DNA of 64,000 bases. It comes from Limanda limanda (Eukaryota; Chordata; Actinopteri; Pleuronectiformes; Pleuronectidae). Shown here piece after piece: positions 1 to 10,754 of this stretch (the first letter of the stretch is position 1; every line of letters begins with the position of its first letter). Position numbers and translations under genes: made by a program. The notes beneath the pieces were generated by a model. It had not been told where the DNA came from. It did no database searches and saw only the letters and a program-made list of their open reading frames with translations. The DNA lies in NCBI RefSeq assembly GCF_963576545.1, contig NW_026870601.1:248001-312000 (forward strand). Reading direction: 5' to 3'.

Positions 1-652
1 AGTAGGCTCTACCCCCACTAAATGGGGTTGCGCGCATCGATCGGTACCATCCTTGAGCTTCTCCGACTTTCGGAAGGGTTAGGGTTAGGGTTAGGGATGA
101 AAGCACATAGGAGAAAGAGATATTCTTGAATAACTTTTTTTGTGAAGGTCGGAAAGACTTGCAAGTAGGCTCTACCCCCACTAAATGGGGTAGCGCGCAT
201 CGATCGGTACCATCCTTGAGCTTCTCCGACTTTCGGAAGGGTTAGGGTTAGGGTTAGGGATGAAAGCACATAGGAGAAAGAGATATTCTTGAATAACTTT
301 TTTTGTGAAGGTCGGAGAGACTTGGAAAGTGGTTGCATCTGGACTAATTTGGGTCCTGCGGATCGATTGGTACCATCCCCGAGCTTGTACGACCTTCGGA
401 AGAGGTCGACCGACGAAATTCCCCCAAATCTGAGGAGATATTCTTGAATTACTTTTTTTGTGAAGGTCGGAGAGACTTGCAAGTAGGCTCTACCCCCACT
501 AAATGGGGTTGCGCGCATCGATCGGTACCATCCTTGAGCTTCTCCGACTTTCGGAAGGGTTAGGGTTAGGGTTAGGGATGAAAGCACATAGGAGAAAGAG
601 ATATTCTTGAATAACTTTTTTTGTGAAGGTCGGAGAGACTTGCAAGTAGGCT

Positions 653-674
653 CTACCCCCACTAAATGGGGTAG
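653..674. other. Perfect 7-bp inverted repeat in monomer A
   Basis: CTACCCC and GGGGTAG flank the 8-base loop CACTAAAT at unit positions 9-30. It recurs in most A copies. The GGGGTTG variant introduces one mismatch, and the AAATAGGGTAG variant still allows a 6-bp CTACCC/GGGTAG stem with a longer loop. B has a diverged, non-pairing version. No function is implied by the sequence alone. Confidence 0.75.
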
Positions 675-719
675 CGCGCATCGATCGGTACCATCCTTGA
701 GCTTCTCCGACTTTCGGAA

Positions 720-740
720 GGGTTAGGGTTAGGGTTAGGG
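720..740 (+). repeat. Telomere-like GGG(TTAGGG)3 block inside monomer A
   Basis: Shown here in the type copy. Every A monomer carries the block at unit positions 76-96 unless mutated, always with the G-rich strand on the plus strand. Four GGG tracts separated by TTA loops are exactly the arrangement that folds into an intramolecular G-quadruplex in telomeric DNA. By my count about 273 of 293 A copies keep all four tracts. The exceptions are the 14 hexamer-deleted copies, three copies with one tract cut to GG (32263, 37229, 42195), two with the first tract changed to GAG (33069, 38035), and 48801, where GAGTTTGGG replaces the first tract. B monomers lack the block. Confidence 0.95.
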
Positions 741-760
741 ATGAAAGCACATAGGAGAAA

Positions 761-805
761 GAGATATTCTTGAATAACTTTTTTTGTGAAGGTCGGAGAG
801 ACTTG
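761..805 (+). repeat. 45-bp core identical in A and B
   Basis: Shown in the type A copy; it lies at unit positions 117-161 in A and 109-153 in B. It begins GAGATATTC, contains a seven-T tract, and ends AGAGACTTG. Apart from scattered point changes it is the same in all 398 full monomers, while the flanking parts of A and B differ at about 29% of positions or cannot be aligned. Changes seen: six T instead of seven in copy 971; one T changed to G in copies 11719 and 18288 and to A in 20220 and 22478; GAGATA to GACTTA near 53754; TTGAATA to TTTGATA near 23085; GTG to TTG near 11217. Possible reasons are a protein-binding site under constraint or preferential gene conversion; the sequence does not tell which. 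Confidence 0.9.
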
Positions 806-2094
806 CAAGTAGGCTCTACCCCCACTAAATGGGGTAGCGCGCATCGATCGGTACCATCCTTGAGCTTCTCCGACTTTCGGAAGGGTTAGGGTTAGGGTTA
901 GGGATGAAAGCACATAGGAGAAAGAGATATTCTTGAATAACTTTTTTTGTGAAGGTCGGAGAGACTTGCAAGTAGGCTCTGCCCCCACTAAATTGGGTAG
1001 CGCGCATCGATCGGTACCATCCTTGAGCTTCTCCGACTTTCGGAAGGGTTAGGGTTAGGGTTAGGGATGAAAGCACATAGGAGAAAGAGATATTCTTGAA
1101 TAACTTTTTTGTGAAGGTCGGAGAGACTTGGAAAGTGGTTGCATCTGGACTAATTTGGGTCCTGCGGATCGATTGGTACCATCCCCGAGCTTGTACGACC
1201 TTCGGAAGAGGTCGACCGACGAAATTCCCCCAAATCTGAGGAGATATTCTTGAATAACTTTTTTTGTGAAGGTCGGAGAGACTTGCAAGTAGGCTCTACC
1301 CCCACTAAATGGGGTAGCGCGCATCGATCGGTACTATCCTTGAGCTTCTCCGACTTTCGGAAGGGTTAGGGTTAGGGTTAGGGATGAAAGCACATAGGAG
1401 AAAGAGATATTCTTGAATAACTTTTTTTGTGAAGGTCGGAGAGACTTGGAAAGTGGTTGCATCTGGACTAATTTGGGTCCTGCGGATCGATTGGTACCAT
1501 CTCCGAGCTTGTACGACCTTCGGAAGAGGTCGACCGACGAAATTCCCCCAAATCTGAGGAGATATTCTTGAATAACTTTTTTTGTGAAGGTCGGAGAGAC
1601 TTGCAAGTAGGCTCTACCCCCACTAAATGGGGTAGCGCACATCGATCGGTACCATCCTTGAGCTTCTCCGACTTTTGGAAGGGTTAGGGTTAGGGTTAGG
1701 GATGAAAGCACATAGGAGAAAGAGATATTCTTGAATAACTTTTTTTGTGAAGGTCGGAGAGACTTGCAAGTAGGCTTTACCCCCACTAAATGGGGTAGCG
1801 CGCATCGATCGGTACCATCCTTGAGCTTCTCCGACTTTCGGAAGGGTTAGGGTTAGGGTTAGGGATGAAAGCACATAGGAGAAAGAGATATTCTTGAATA
1901 ACTTTTTTTGTGAAGGTCGGAGAGACTTGCAAGTAGGCTCTACCCCCACTAAATGGGGTAGCGCGCATCGATCGGTACCATCCTTGAGCTTCTCCGACTT
2001 TCGGAAGGGTTAGGGTTAGGGTTAGGGATGAAAGCACATAGGAGAAAGAGATATTCTTGAATAACTTTTTTTGTGAAGGTCGGAGAGACTTGGA

Positions 2095-2249
2095 AAGTGG
2101 TTGCATCTGGACTAATTTGGGTCCTGCGGATCGATTGGTACCATCCCCGAGCTTGTACGACCTTCGGAAGAGGTCGACCGACGAAATTCCCCCAAATCTG
2201 AGGAGATATTCTTGAATAACTTTTTTTGTGAAGGTCGGAGAGACTTGCA
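2095..2249 (+). repeat. Monomer B, 155-bp type copy
   Basis: This is a typical copy of the rarer monomer. Positions 1-76 align to A without gaps, about 54 of 76 identical by my count. Positions 77-108 replace the telomere-like block and its flank with unrelated sequence that includes SalI GTCGAC at 79-84 and the run ATTCCCCC. Positions 109-153 are the shared 45-bp core. The 8-bp length difference from A lies entirely in the non-alignable segment. Recurrent variants are TGCAGATC or TGCAAATC for TGCGGATC, CATCTCCG for CATCCCCG, CTTCGAAAG for CTTCGGAAG, and TTGAATTAC for TTGAATAAC in the core. Copies 46060 and 47675 are 156 bp, with one extra A in CCCCCAAAATC. Confidence 0.96.
2158..2176. other. 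Perfect 6-bp inverted repeat in monomer B
   Basis: CGACCT and AGGTCG flank the 7-base loop TCGGAAG at unit positions 64-82 of B. It overlaps the B-only SalI site. In A the left arm reads CGACTT and the right arm is replaced by the telomere-like block, so the palindrome is specific to B. Confidence 0.7.
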
Positions 2250-2406
2250 AGTAGGCTCTACCCCCACTAAATGGGGTAGCGCACATCGATCGGTACCATC
2301 CTTGAGCTTCTCCGACTTTCGGAAGGGTTAGGGTTAGGGATGAAAGCACATAGGAGAAAGAGATATTCTTGAATAACTTTTTTTGTGAAGGTCGGAGAGA
2401 CTTGCA
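2250..2406 (+). repeat. 157-bp variant of monomer A with one telomeric hexamer deleted
   Basis: This is the first of 14 A copies that carry GGG(TTAGGG)2 instead of three hexamers. The others start at 10755, 12363, 14126, 15082, 25861, 36265, 41231, 43001, 49119, 57688, 58652, 59453 and 59773. Copy 43001 has in addition GAG for the first GGG. I saw no copy with four or more hexamers. Some are inherited through larger duplications (36265 and 41231; 2250 and 15082), so independent events number fewer than 14. Confidence 0.95.
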
Positions 2407-2724
2407 AGTAGGCTCTACCCCCACTAAATGGGGTAGCGCGCATCGATCGGTACCATCCTTGAGCTTCTCCGACTTTCGGAAGGGTTAGGGTTAGGGTTAG
2501 GGATGAAAGCACATAGGAGAAAGAGATATTCTTGAATAACTTTTTTTGTGAAGGTCGGAGAGACTTGGAAAGTGGTTGCATCTGGACTAATTTGGGTCCT
2601 GCGGATCGATTGGTACCATCCCCGAGCTTGTACGACCTTCGGAAGAGGTCGACCGACGAAATTCCCCCAAATCTGAGGAGATATTCTTGAATAACTTTTT
2701 TTGTGAAGGTCGGAGAGACTTGCA

Positions 2725-5447
2725 AGTAGGCTCTACCCCCACTAAATGGGGTAGCGCGCATCGATCGGTACCATCCTTGAGCTTCTCCGACTTTCGGAAG
2801 GGTTAGGGTTAGGGTTAGGGATGAAAGCACATAGGAGAAAGAGATATTCTTGAATAACTTTTTTTGTGAAGGTCGGAGAGACTTGGAAAGTGGTTGCATC
2901 TGGACTAATTTGGGTCCTGCGGATCGATTGGTACCATCTCCGAGCTTGTACGACCTTCGGAAGAGGTCGACCGACGAAATTCCCCCAAATCTGAGGAGAT
3001 ATTCTTGAATAACTTTTTTTGTGAAGGTCGGAGAGACTTGCAAGTAGGCTCTACCCCCACTAAATGGGGTAGCGCGCATCGATCGGTACCATCCTTGAGC
3101 TTCTCCGACTTTCGGAAGGGTTAGGGTTAGGGTTAGGGATGAAAGCACATAGGAGAAAGAGATATTCTTGAATAACTTTTTTTGTGAAGGTCGGAGAGAC
3201 TTGGAAAGTGGTTGCATCTGGACTAATTTGGGTCCTGCGGATCGATTGGTACCATCCCCGAGCTTGTACGACCTTCGGAAGAGGTCGACCGACGAAATTC
3301 CCCCAAATCTGAGGAGATATTCTTGAATAACTTTTTTTGTGAAGGTCGGAGAGACTTGCAAGTAGGCTCTACCCCCACTAAATGGGGTTGCGCGCATCGA
3401 TCGGTACCATCCTTGAGCTTCTCCGACTTTCGGAAGGGTTAGGGTTAGGGTTAGGGATGAAAGCACATAGGAGAAAGAGATATTCTTGAATAACTTTTTT
3501 TGTGAAGGTCGGAGAGACTTGCAAGTAGGCTCTACCCCCACTAAATGGGGTAGCGCGCATCGATCAGTACCATCCTTGAGCTTCTCCGACTTTCGGAAGG
3601 GTTAGGGTTAGGGTTAGGGATGAAAGCACATAGGAGAAAGAGATATTCTTGAATAACTTTTTTTGTGAAGGTCGGAGAGACTTGGAAAGTGGTTGCATCT
3701 GGACTAATTTGGGTCCTGCAGATCGATTGGTACCATCCCCGAGCTTGTACGACCTTCGGAAGAGGTCGACCGACGAAATTCCCCCAAATCTGAGGAGATA
3801 TTCTTGAATTACTTTTTTTGTGAAGGTCGGAGAGACTTGCAAGTAGGCTCTACCCCCACTAAATGGGGTTGCGCGCATCGATCGGTACCATCCTTGAGCT
3901 TCTCCGACTTTCGGAAGGGTTAGGGTTAGGGTTAGGGATGAAAGCACATAGGAGAAAGAGATATTCTTGAATAACTTTTTTTGTGAAGGTCGGAGAGACT
4001 TGCAAGTAGGCTCTACCCCCACTAAATGGGGTAGCGCGCATCGATCGGTACCATCCTTGAGCTTCTCCGACTTTCGGAAGGGTTAGGGTTAGGGTTAGGG
4101 ATGAAAGCACATAGGAGAAAGAGATATTCTTGAATAACTTTTTTTGTGAAGGTCGGAGAGACTTGGAAAGTGGTTGCATCTGGACTAATTTGGGTCCTGC
4201 GGATCGATTGGTACCATCTCCGAGCTTGTACGACCTTCGGAAGAGGTCGACCGACGAAATTCCCCCAAATCTGAGGAGATATTCTTGAATAACTTTTTTT
4301 GTGAAGGTCGGAGAGACTTGCAAGTAGGCTCTACCCCCACTAAATGGGGTAGCGCGCATCGATCGGTACCATCCTTGAGCTTCTCCGACTTTCGGAAGGG
4401 TTAGGGTTAGGGTTAGGGATGAAAGCACATAGGAGAAAGAGATATTCTTGAATAACTTTTTTTGTGAAGGTCGGAGAGACTTGGAAAGTGGTTGCATCTG
4501 GACTAATTTGGGTCCTGCGGATCGATTGGTACCATCCCCGAGCTTGTACGACCTTCGGAAGAGGTCGACCGACGAAATTCCCCCAAATCTGAGGAGATAT
4601 TCTTGAATAACTTTTTTTGTGAAGGTCGGAGAGACTTGCAAGTAGGCTCTACCCCCACTAAATGGGGTTGCGCGCATCGATCGGTACCATCCTTGAGCTT
4701 CTCCGACTTTCGGAAGGGTTAGGGTTAGGGTTAGGGATGAAAGCACATAGGAGAAAGAGATATTCTTGAATAACTTTTTTTGTGAAGGTCGGAGAGACTT
4801 GCAAGTAGGCTCTACCCCCACTAAATGGGGTAGCGCGCATCGATCAGTACCATCCTTGAGCTTCTCCGACTTTCGGAAGGGTTAGGGTTAGGGTTAGGGA
4901 TGAAAGCACATAGGAGAAAGAGATATTCTTGAATAACTTTTTTTGTGAAGGTCGGAGAGACTTGGAAAGTGGTTGCATCTGGACTAATTTGGGTCCTGCG
5001 GATCGATTGGTACCATCCCCGAGCTTGTACGACCTTCGGAAGAGGTCGACCGACGAAATTCCCCCAAATCTGAGGAGATATTCTTGAATTACTTTTTTTG
5101 TGAAGGTCGGAGAGACTTGCAAGTAGGCTCTACCCCCACTAAATGGGGTTGCGCGCATCGATCGGTACCATCCTTGAGCTTCTCCGACTTTCGGAAGGGT
5201 TAGGGTTAGGGTTAGGGATGAAAGCACATAGGAGAAAGAGATATTCTTGAATAACTTTTTTTGTGAAGGTCGGAGAGACTTGCAAGTAGGCTCTACCCCC
5301 ACTAAATGGGGTAGCGCGCATCGATCGGTACCATCCTTGAGCTTCTCCGACTTTCGGAAGGGTTAGGGTTAGGGTTAGGGATGAAAGCACATAGGAGAAA
5401 GAGATATTCTTGAATAACTTTTTTTGTGAAGGTCGGAGAGACTTGCA
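2725..5447 (+). repeat. Tandem duplication with 1,280-bp period
   Basis: Positions 2725-4167 correspond to 4005-5447, an eight-monomer period (5 A and 3 B). Shared markers are CATCTCCG in B copies 2888 and 4168, GGGGTTG in A copies 3361 and 4641, TCAGTACC in 3524 and 4804, and GAATTAC in B copies 3687 and 4967. The order A-B-A-B-A-A-B-A is kept. It is best explained by unequal exchange in register with monomers. Confidence 0.85.
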
Positions 5448-6906
5448 AGTAGGCTCTACCCCCACTAAATGGGGTAGCGCGCATCGATCGGTACCATCCT
5501 TGAGCTTCTCCGACTTTCGGAAGGGTTAGGGTTAGGGTTAGGGATGAAAGCACATAGGAGAAAGAGATATTCTTGAATAACTTTTTTTGTGAAGGTCGGA
5601 GAGACTTGCAAGTAGGCTCTACCCCCACTAAATGGGGTAGCGCACATCGATCAGTACCATCCTTGAGCTTCTCCGACTTTCGGAAGGGTTAGGGTTAGGG
5701 TTAGGGATGAAAGCACATAGGAGAAAGAGATATTCTTGAATAACTTTTTTTGTGAAGGTCGGAGAGACTTGCAAGTAGGCTCTACCCCCACTAAATGGGG
5801 TAGCGCGCATCGATCGGTACCATCCTTGAGCTTCTCCGACTTTCGGAAGGGTTAGGGTTAGGGTTAGGGATGAAAGCACATAGGAGAAAGAGATATTCTT
5901 GAATAACTTTTTTTGTGAAGGTCGGAGAGACTTGGAAAGTGGTTGCATCTGGACTAATTTGGGTCCTGCGGATCGATTGGTACCATCCCCGAGCTTGTAC
6001 GACCTTCGGAAGAGGTCGACCGACGAAATTCCCCCAAATCTGAGGAGATATTCTTGAATAACTTTTTTTGTGAAGGTCGGAGAGACTTGCAAGTAGGCTC
6101 TACCCCCACTAAATGGGGTAGCGCGCATCGATCGGTACCATCCTTGAGCTTCTCCGACTTTCGGAAGGGTTAGGGTTAGGGTTAGGGATGAAAGCACATA
6201 GGAGAAAGAGATATTCTTGAATAACTTTTTTTGTGAAGGTCGGAGAGACTTGCAAGTAGGCTCTACCCCCACTAAATGGGGTAGCGCGCATCGATCGGTA
6301 CCATCCTTGAGCTTCTCCGACTTTCGGAAGGGTTAGGGTTAGGGTTAGGGATGAAAGCACATAGGAGAAAGAGATATTCTTGAATAACTTTTTTTGTGAA
6401 GGTCGGAGAGACTTGCAAGTAGGCTCTACCCCCACTAAATGGGGTAGCGCGCATCGATCGGTACCATCCTTGAGCTTCTCCGACTTTCGGAAGGGTTAGG
6501 GTTAGGGTTAGGGATGAAAGCACATAGGAGAAAGAGATATTCTTGAATAACTTTTTTTGTGAAGGTCGGAGAGACTTGCAAGTAGGCTCTACCCCCACTA
6601 AATGGGGTAGCGCGCATCGATCGGTACCATCCTTGAGCTTCTCCGACTTTCGGAAGGGTTAGGGTTAGGGTTAGGGATGAAAGCACATAGGAGAAAGAGA
6701 TATTCTTGAATAACTTTTTTTGTGAAGGTCGGAGAGACTTGCAAGTAGGCTCTACCCCCACTAAATGGGGTAGCGCACATCGATCAGTACCATCCTTGAG
6801 CTTCTCCGACTTTCGGAAGGGTTAGGGTTAGGGTTAGGGATGAAAGCACATAGGAGAAAGAGATATTCTTGAATAACTTTTTTTGTGAAGGTCGGAGAGA
6901 CTTGCA

Positions 6907-9303
6907 AGTAGGCTCTACCCCCACTAAATGGGGTAGCGCGCATCGATCGGTACCATCCTTGAGCTTCTCCGACTTTCGGAAGGGTTAGGGTTAGGGTTAG
7001 GGATGAAAGCACATAGGAGAAAGAGATATTCTTGAATAACTTTTTTTGTGAAGGTCGGAGAGACTTGGAAAGTGGTTGCATCTGGACTAATTTGGGTCCT
7101 GCGGATCGATTGGTACCATCCCCGAGCTTGTACGACCTTCGGAAGAGGTCGACCGACGAAATTCCCCCAAATCTGAGGAGATATTCTTGAATAACTTTTT
7201 TTGTGAAGGTCGGAGAGACTTGCAAGTAGGCTCTACCCCCACTAAATGGGGTAGCGCGCATCGATCGGTACCATCCTTGAGCTTCTCCGACTTTCGGAAG
7301 GGTTAGGGTTAGGGTTAGGGATGAAAGCACATAGGAGAAAGAGATATTCTTGAATAACTTTTTTTGTGAAGGTCGGAGAGACTTGGAAAGTGGTTGCATC
7401 TGGACTAATTTGGGTCCTGCGGATCGATTGGTACCATCTCCGAGCTTGTACGACCTTCGGAAGAGGTCGACCGACGAAATTCCCCCAAATCTGAGGAGAT
7501 ATTCTTGAATAACTTTTTTTGTGAAGGTCGGAGAGACTTGCAAGTAGGCTCTACCCCCACTAAATGGGGTAGCGCGCATCGATCGGTACCATCCTTGAGC
7601 TTCTCCGACTTTCGGAAGGGTTAGGGTTAGGGTTAGGGATGAAAGCACATAGGAGAAAGAGATATTCTTGAATAACTTTTTTTGTGAAGGTCGGAGAGAC
7701 TTGGAAAGTGGTTGCATCTGGACTAATTTGGGTCCTGCGGATCGATTGGTACCATCCCCGAGCTTGTACGACCTTCGGAAGAGGTCGACCGACGAAATTC
7801 CCCCAAATCTGAGGAGATATTCTTGAATAACTTTTTTTGTGAAGGTCGAAGAGACTTGCAAGTAGGCTCTACCCCCACTAAATGGGGTTGCGCGCATCGA
7901 TCGGTACCATCCTTGAGCTTCTCCGACTTTCGGAAGGGTTAGGGTTAGGGTTAGGGATGAAAGCACATAGGAGAAAGAGATATTCTTGAATAACTTTTTT
8001 TGTGAAGGTCGGAGAGACTTGCAAGTAGGCTCTACCCCCACTAAATGGGGTAGCGCGCATCGATCGGTACCATCCTTGAGCTTCTCCGACTTTCGGAAGG
8101 GTTAGGGTTAGGGTTAGGGATGAAAGCACATAGGAGAAAGAGATATTCTTGAATAACTTTTTTTGTGAAGGTCGGAGAGACTTGGAAAGTGGTTGCATCT
8201 GGACTAATTTGGGTCCTGCGGATCGATTGGTACCATCTCCGAGCTTGTACGACCTTCGGAAGAGGTCGACCGACGAAATTCCCCCAAATCTGAGGAGATA
8301 TTCTTGAATAACTTTTTTTGTGAAGGTCGGAGAGACTTGCAAGTAGGCTCTACCCCCACTAAATGGGGTAGCGCGCATCGATCGGTACCATCCTTGAGCT
8401 TCTCCGACTTTCGGAAGGGTTAGGGTTAGGGTTAGGGATGAAAGCACATAGGAGAAAGAGATATTCTTGAATAACTTTTTTTGTGAAGGTCGGAGAGACT
8501 TGGAAAGTGGTTGCATCTGGACTAATTTGGGTCCTGCGGATCAATTGGTACCATCCCCGAGCTTGTACGACCTTCGGAAGAGGTCGACCGACGAAATTCC
8601 CCCAAATCTGAGGAGATATTCTTGAATAACTTTTTTTGTGAAGGTCGGAGAGACTTGCAAGTAGGCTCTACCCCCACTAAATGGGGTTGCGCGCATCGAT
8701 CGGTACCATCCTTGAGCTTCTCCGACTTTCGGAAGGGTTAGGGTTAGGGTTAGGGATGAAAGCACATAGGAGAAAGAGATATTCTTGAATAACTTTTTTT
8801 GTGAAGGTCGGAGAGACTTGCAAGTAGGCTCTACCCCCACTAAATGGGGTAGCGCGCATCGATCGGTACCATCCTTGAGCTTCTCCGACTTTCGGAAGGG
8901 TTAGGGTTAGGGTTAGGGATGAAAGCACATAGGAGAAAGAGATATTCTTGAATAACTTTTTTTGTGAAGGTCGGAGAGACTTGGAAAGTGGTTGCATCTG
9001 GACTAATTTGGGTCCTGCGGATCGATTGGTACCATCCCCGAGCTTGTACGACCTTCGGAAGAGGTCGACCGACGAAATTCCCCCAAATCTGAGGAGATAT
9101 TCTTGAATTACTTTTTTTGTGAAGGTCGGAGAGACTTGCAAGTAGGCTCTACCCCCACTAAATGGGGTTGCGCGCATCGATCGGTACCATCCTTGAGCTT
9201 CTCCGACTTTCGGAAGGGTTAGGGTTAGGGTTAGGGATGAAAGCACATAGGAGAAAGAGATATTCTTGAATAACTTTTTTTGTGAAGGTCGGAGAGACTT
9301 GCA
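6907..9303 (+). repeat. Mosaic copy of the 2.4-5.3-kb region
   Basis: Positions 6907-8186 match 2407-3686 at an offset of 4,500 bp, and 8024-9303 match 4005-5284 at an offset of 4,019 bp. The offsets differ by 481 bp, exactly one A-A-B trimer. Markers include CATCTCCG in B copies 7388 and 8187, GGGGTTG in 7861 and 8660, and GAATTAC in B 8986. This reads as a copy that lost or skipped one trimer by exchange between the two 1,280-bp repeats. Confidence 0.75.
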
Positions 9304-10754
9304 AGTAGGCTCTACCCCCACTAAATGGGGTAGCGCGCATCGATCGGTACCATCCTTGAGCTTCTCCGACTTTCGGAAGGGTTAGGGTTAGGGTTAGGGA
9401 TGAAAGCACATAGGAGAAAGAGATATTCTTGAATAACTTTTTTTGTGAAGGTCGGAGAGACTTGCAAGTAGGCTCTACCCCCACTAAATGGGGTAGCGCG
9501 CATCGATCGGTACCATCCTTGAGCTTCTCCGACTTTCGGAAGGGTTAGGGTTAGGGTTAGGGATGAAAGCACATAGGAGAAAGAGATATTCTTGAATAAC
9601 TTTTTTTGTGAAGGTCGGAGAGACTTGCAAGTAGGCTCTACCCCCACTAAATGGGGTAGCGCGCATCGATCAGTACCATCCTTGAGCTTCTCCGACTTTC
9701 GGAAGGGTTAGGGTTAGGGTTAGGGATGAAAGCACATAGGAGAAAGAGATATTCTTGAATAACTTTTTTTGTGAAGGTCGGAGAGACTTGCAAGTAGGCT
9801 CTACCCCCACTAAATGGGGTAGCGCGCATCGATCGGTACCATCCTTGAGCTTCTCCGACTTTCGGAAGGGTTAGGGTTAGGGTTAGGGATGAAAGCACAT
9901 AGGAGAAAGAGATATTCTTGAATAACTTTTTTTGTGAAGGTCGGAGAGACTTGGAAAGTGGTTGCATCTGGACTAATTTGGGTCCTGCGGATCGATTGGT
10001 ACCATCCCCGAGCTTGTACGACCTTCGGAAGAGGTCGACCGACGAAATTCCCCCAAATCTGAGGAGATATTCTTGAATTACTTTTTTTGTGAAGGTCGGA
10101 GAGACTTGCAAGTAGGCTCTACCCCCACTAAATGGGGTTGCGCGCATCGATCGGTACCATCCTTGAGCTTCTCCGACTTTCGGAAGGGTTAGGGTTAGGG
10201 TTAGGGATGAAAGCACATAGGAGAAAGAGATATTCTTGAATAACTTTTTTTGTGAAGGTCGGAGAGACTTGCAAGTAGGCTCTACCCCCACTAAATGGGG
10301 TAGCGCGCATCGATCGGTACCATCCTTGAGCTTCTCCGACTTTCGGAAGGGTTAGGGTTAGGGTTAGGGATGAAAGCACATAGGAGAAAGAGATATTCTT
10401 GAATAACTTTTTTTGTGAAGGTCGGAGAGACTTGCAAGTAGGCTCTACCCCCACTAAATAGGGTAGCGCGCATCGATCGGTACCATCCTTGAGCTTCTCC
10501 GACTTTCGGAAGGGTTAGGGTTAGGGTTAGGGATGAAAGCACATAGGAGAAAGAGATATTCTTGAATAACTTTTTTTGTGAAGGTCGGAGAGACTTGGAA
10601 AGTGGTTGCATCTGGACTAATTTGGGTCCTGCGGATCGATTGGTACCATCCCCGAGCTTGTACGACCTTCGAAAGAGGTCGACCGACGAAATTCCCCCAA
10701 ATCTGAGGAGATATTCTTGAATAACTTTTTTTGTGAAGGTCGGAGAGACTTGCA
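8505..10754 (+). repeat. 2.25-kb duplicated segment, left copy
   Basis: Its partner is 12520-14763. Shared markers are GAATTAC in two B copies, GGGGTTG in three A copies, TCAGTA in A 9630 (partner 13645), AAATAGGG in A 10437 (partner 14446), and CTTCGAAAG in B 10600 (partner 14609). The offset is 4,015 bp, falling to 4,009 bp after the hexamer deletion in partner copy 14126. Confidence 0.85.

Larger units (their letters stand above)
645..807 (+). repeat. Monomer A, 163-bp type copy
   Basis: This is a typical copy of the commoner monomer. Positions 1-76 of the unit are alignable to B and hold an inverted repeat (9-30), usually a BssHII site GCGCGC, overlapping ClaI and PvuI sites, and KpnI GGTACC at 43-48. 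Positions 76-96 are GGG(TTAGGG)3. Positions 97-116 are A-specific. Positions 117-161 are the core shared with B. Recurrent variants are GGGGTTG for GGGGTAG, GCGCAC for GCGCGC, AAATAGGG for AAATGGGG, and TCAGTACC for TCGGTACC. These variants mark sublineages and allow the larger duplications to be traced. Confidence 0.97.
1932..4167 (+). repeat. 2.24-kb duplicated segment, left copy
   Basis: The order is A-B-A157-A-B-A-B-A-B-A-A-B-A-A. The same order and the same variant markers recur 12,832 bp downstream at 14764-16999: the 157-bp copy with GCGCAC, a B with CATCTCCG, an A with GGGGTTG, then a B with GAATTAC followed by another GGGGTTG A. A few single-base differences separate the copies, for example AAATAGGG in copy 14764 and GCGCAC in copy 15239. 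Confidence 0.85.

Noticed and set aside
390..410. CENP-B box near TTCGGAAGAGG in monomer B and TTCGGAAGGG in monomer A
   Set aside because: TTCG and the spacing look suggestive, but the required CGGG half is TCGA in B and TAGG in A, and A also lacks the central A. The consensus is not met.
598..642. RNA polymerase III gene ending at the seven-T tract
   Set aside because: A T7 run can end Pol III transcription, but I found no convincing A box or B box at the right spacing in either monomer.
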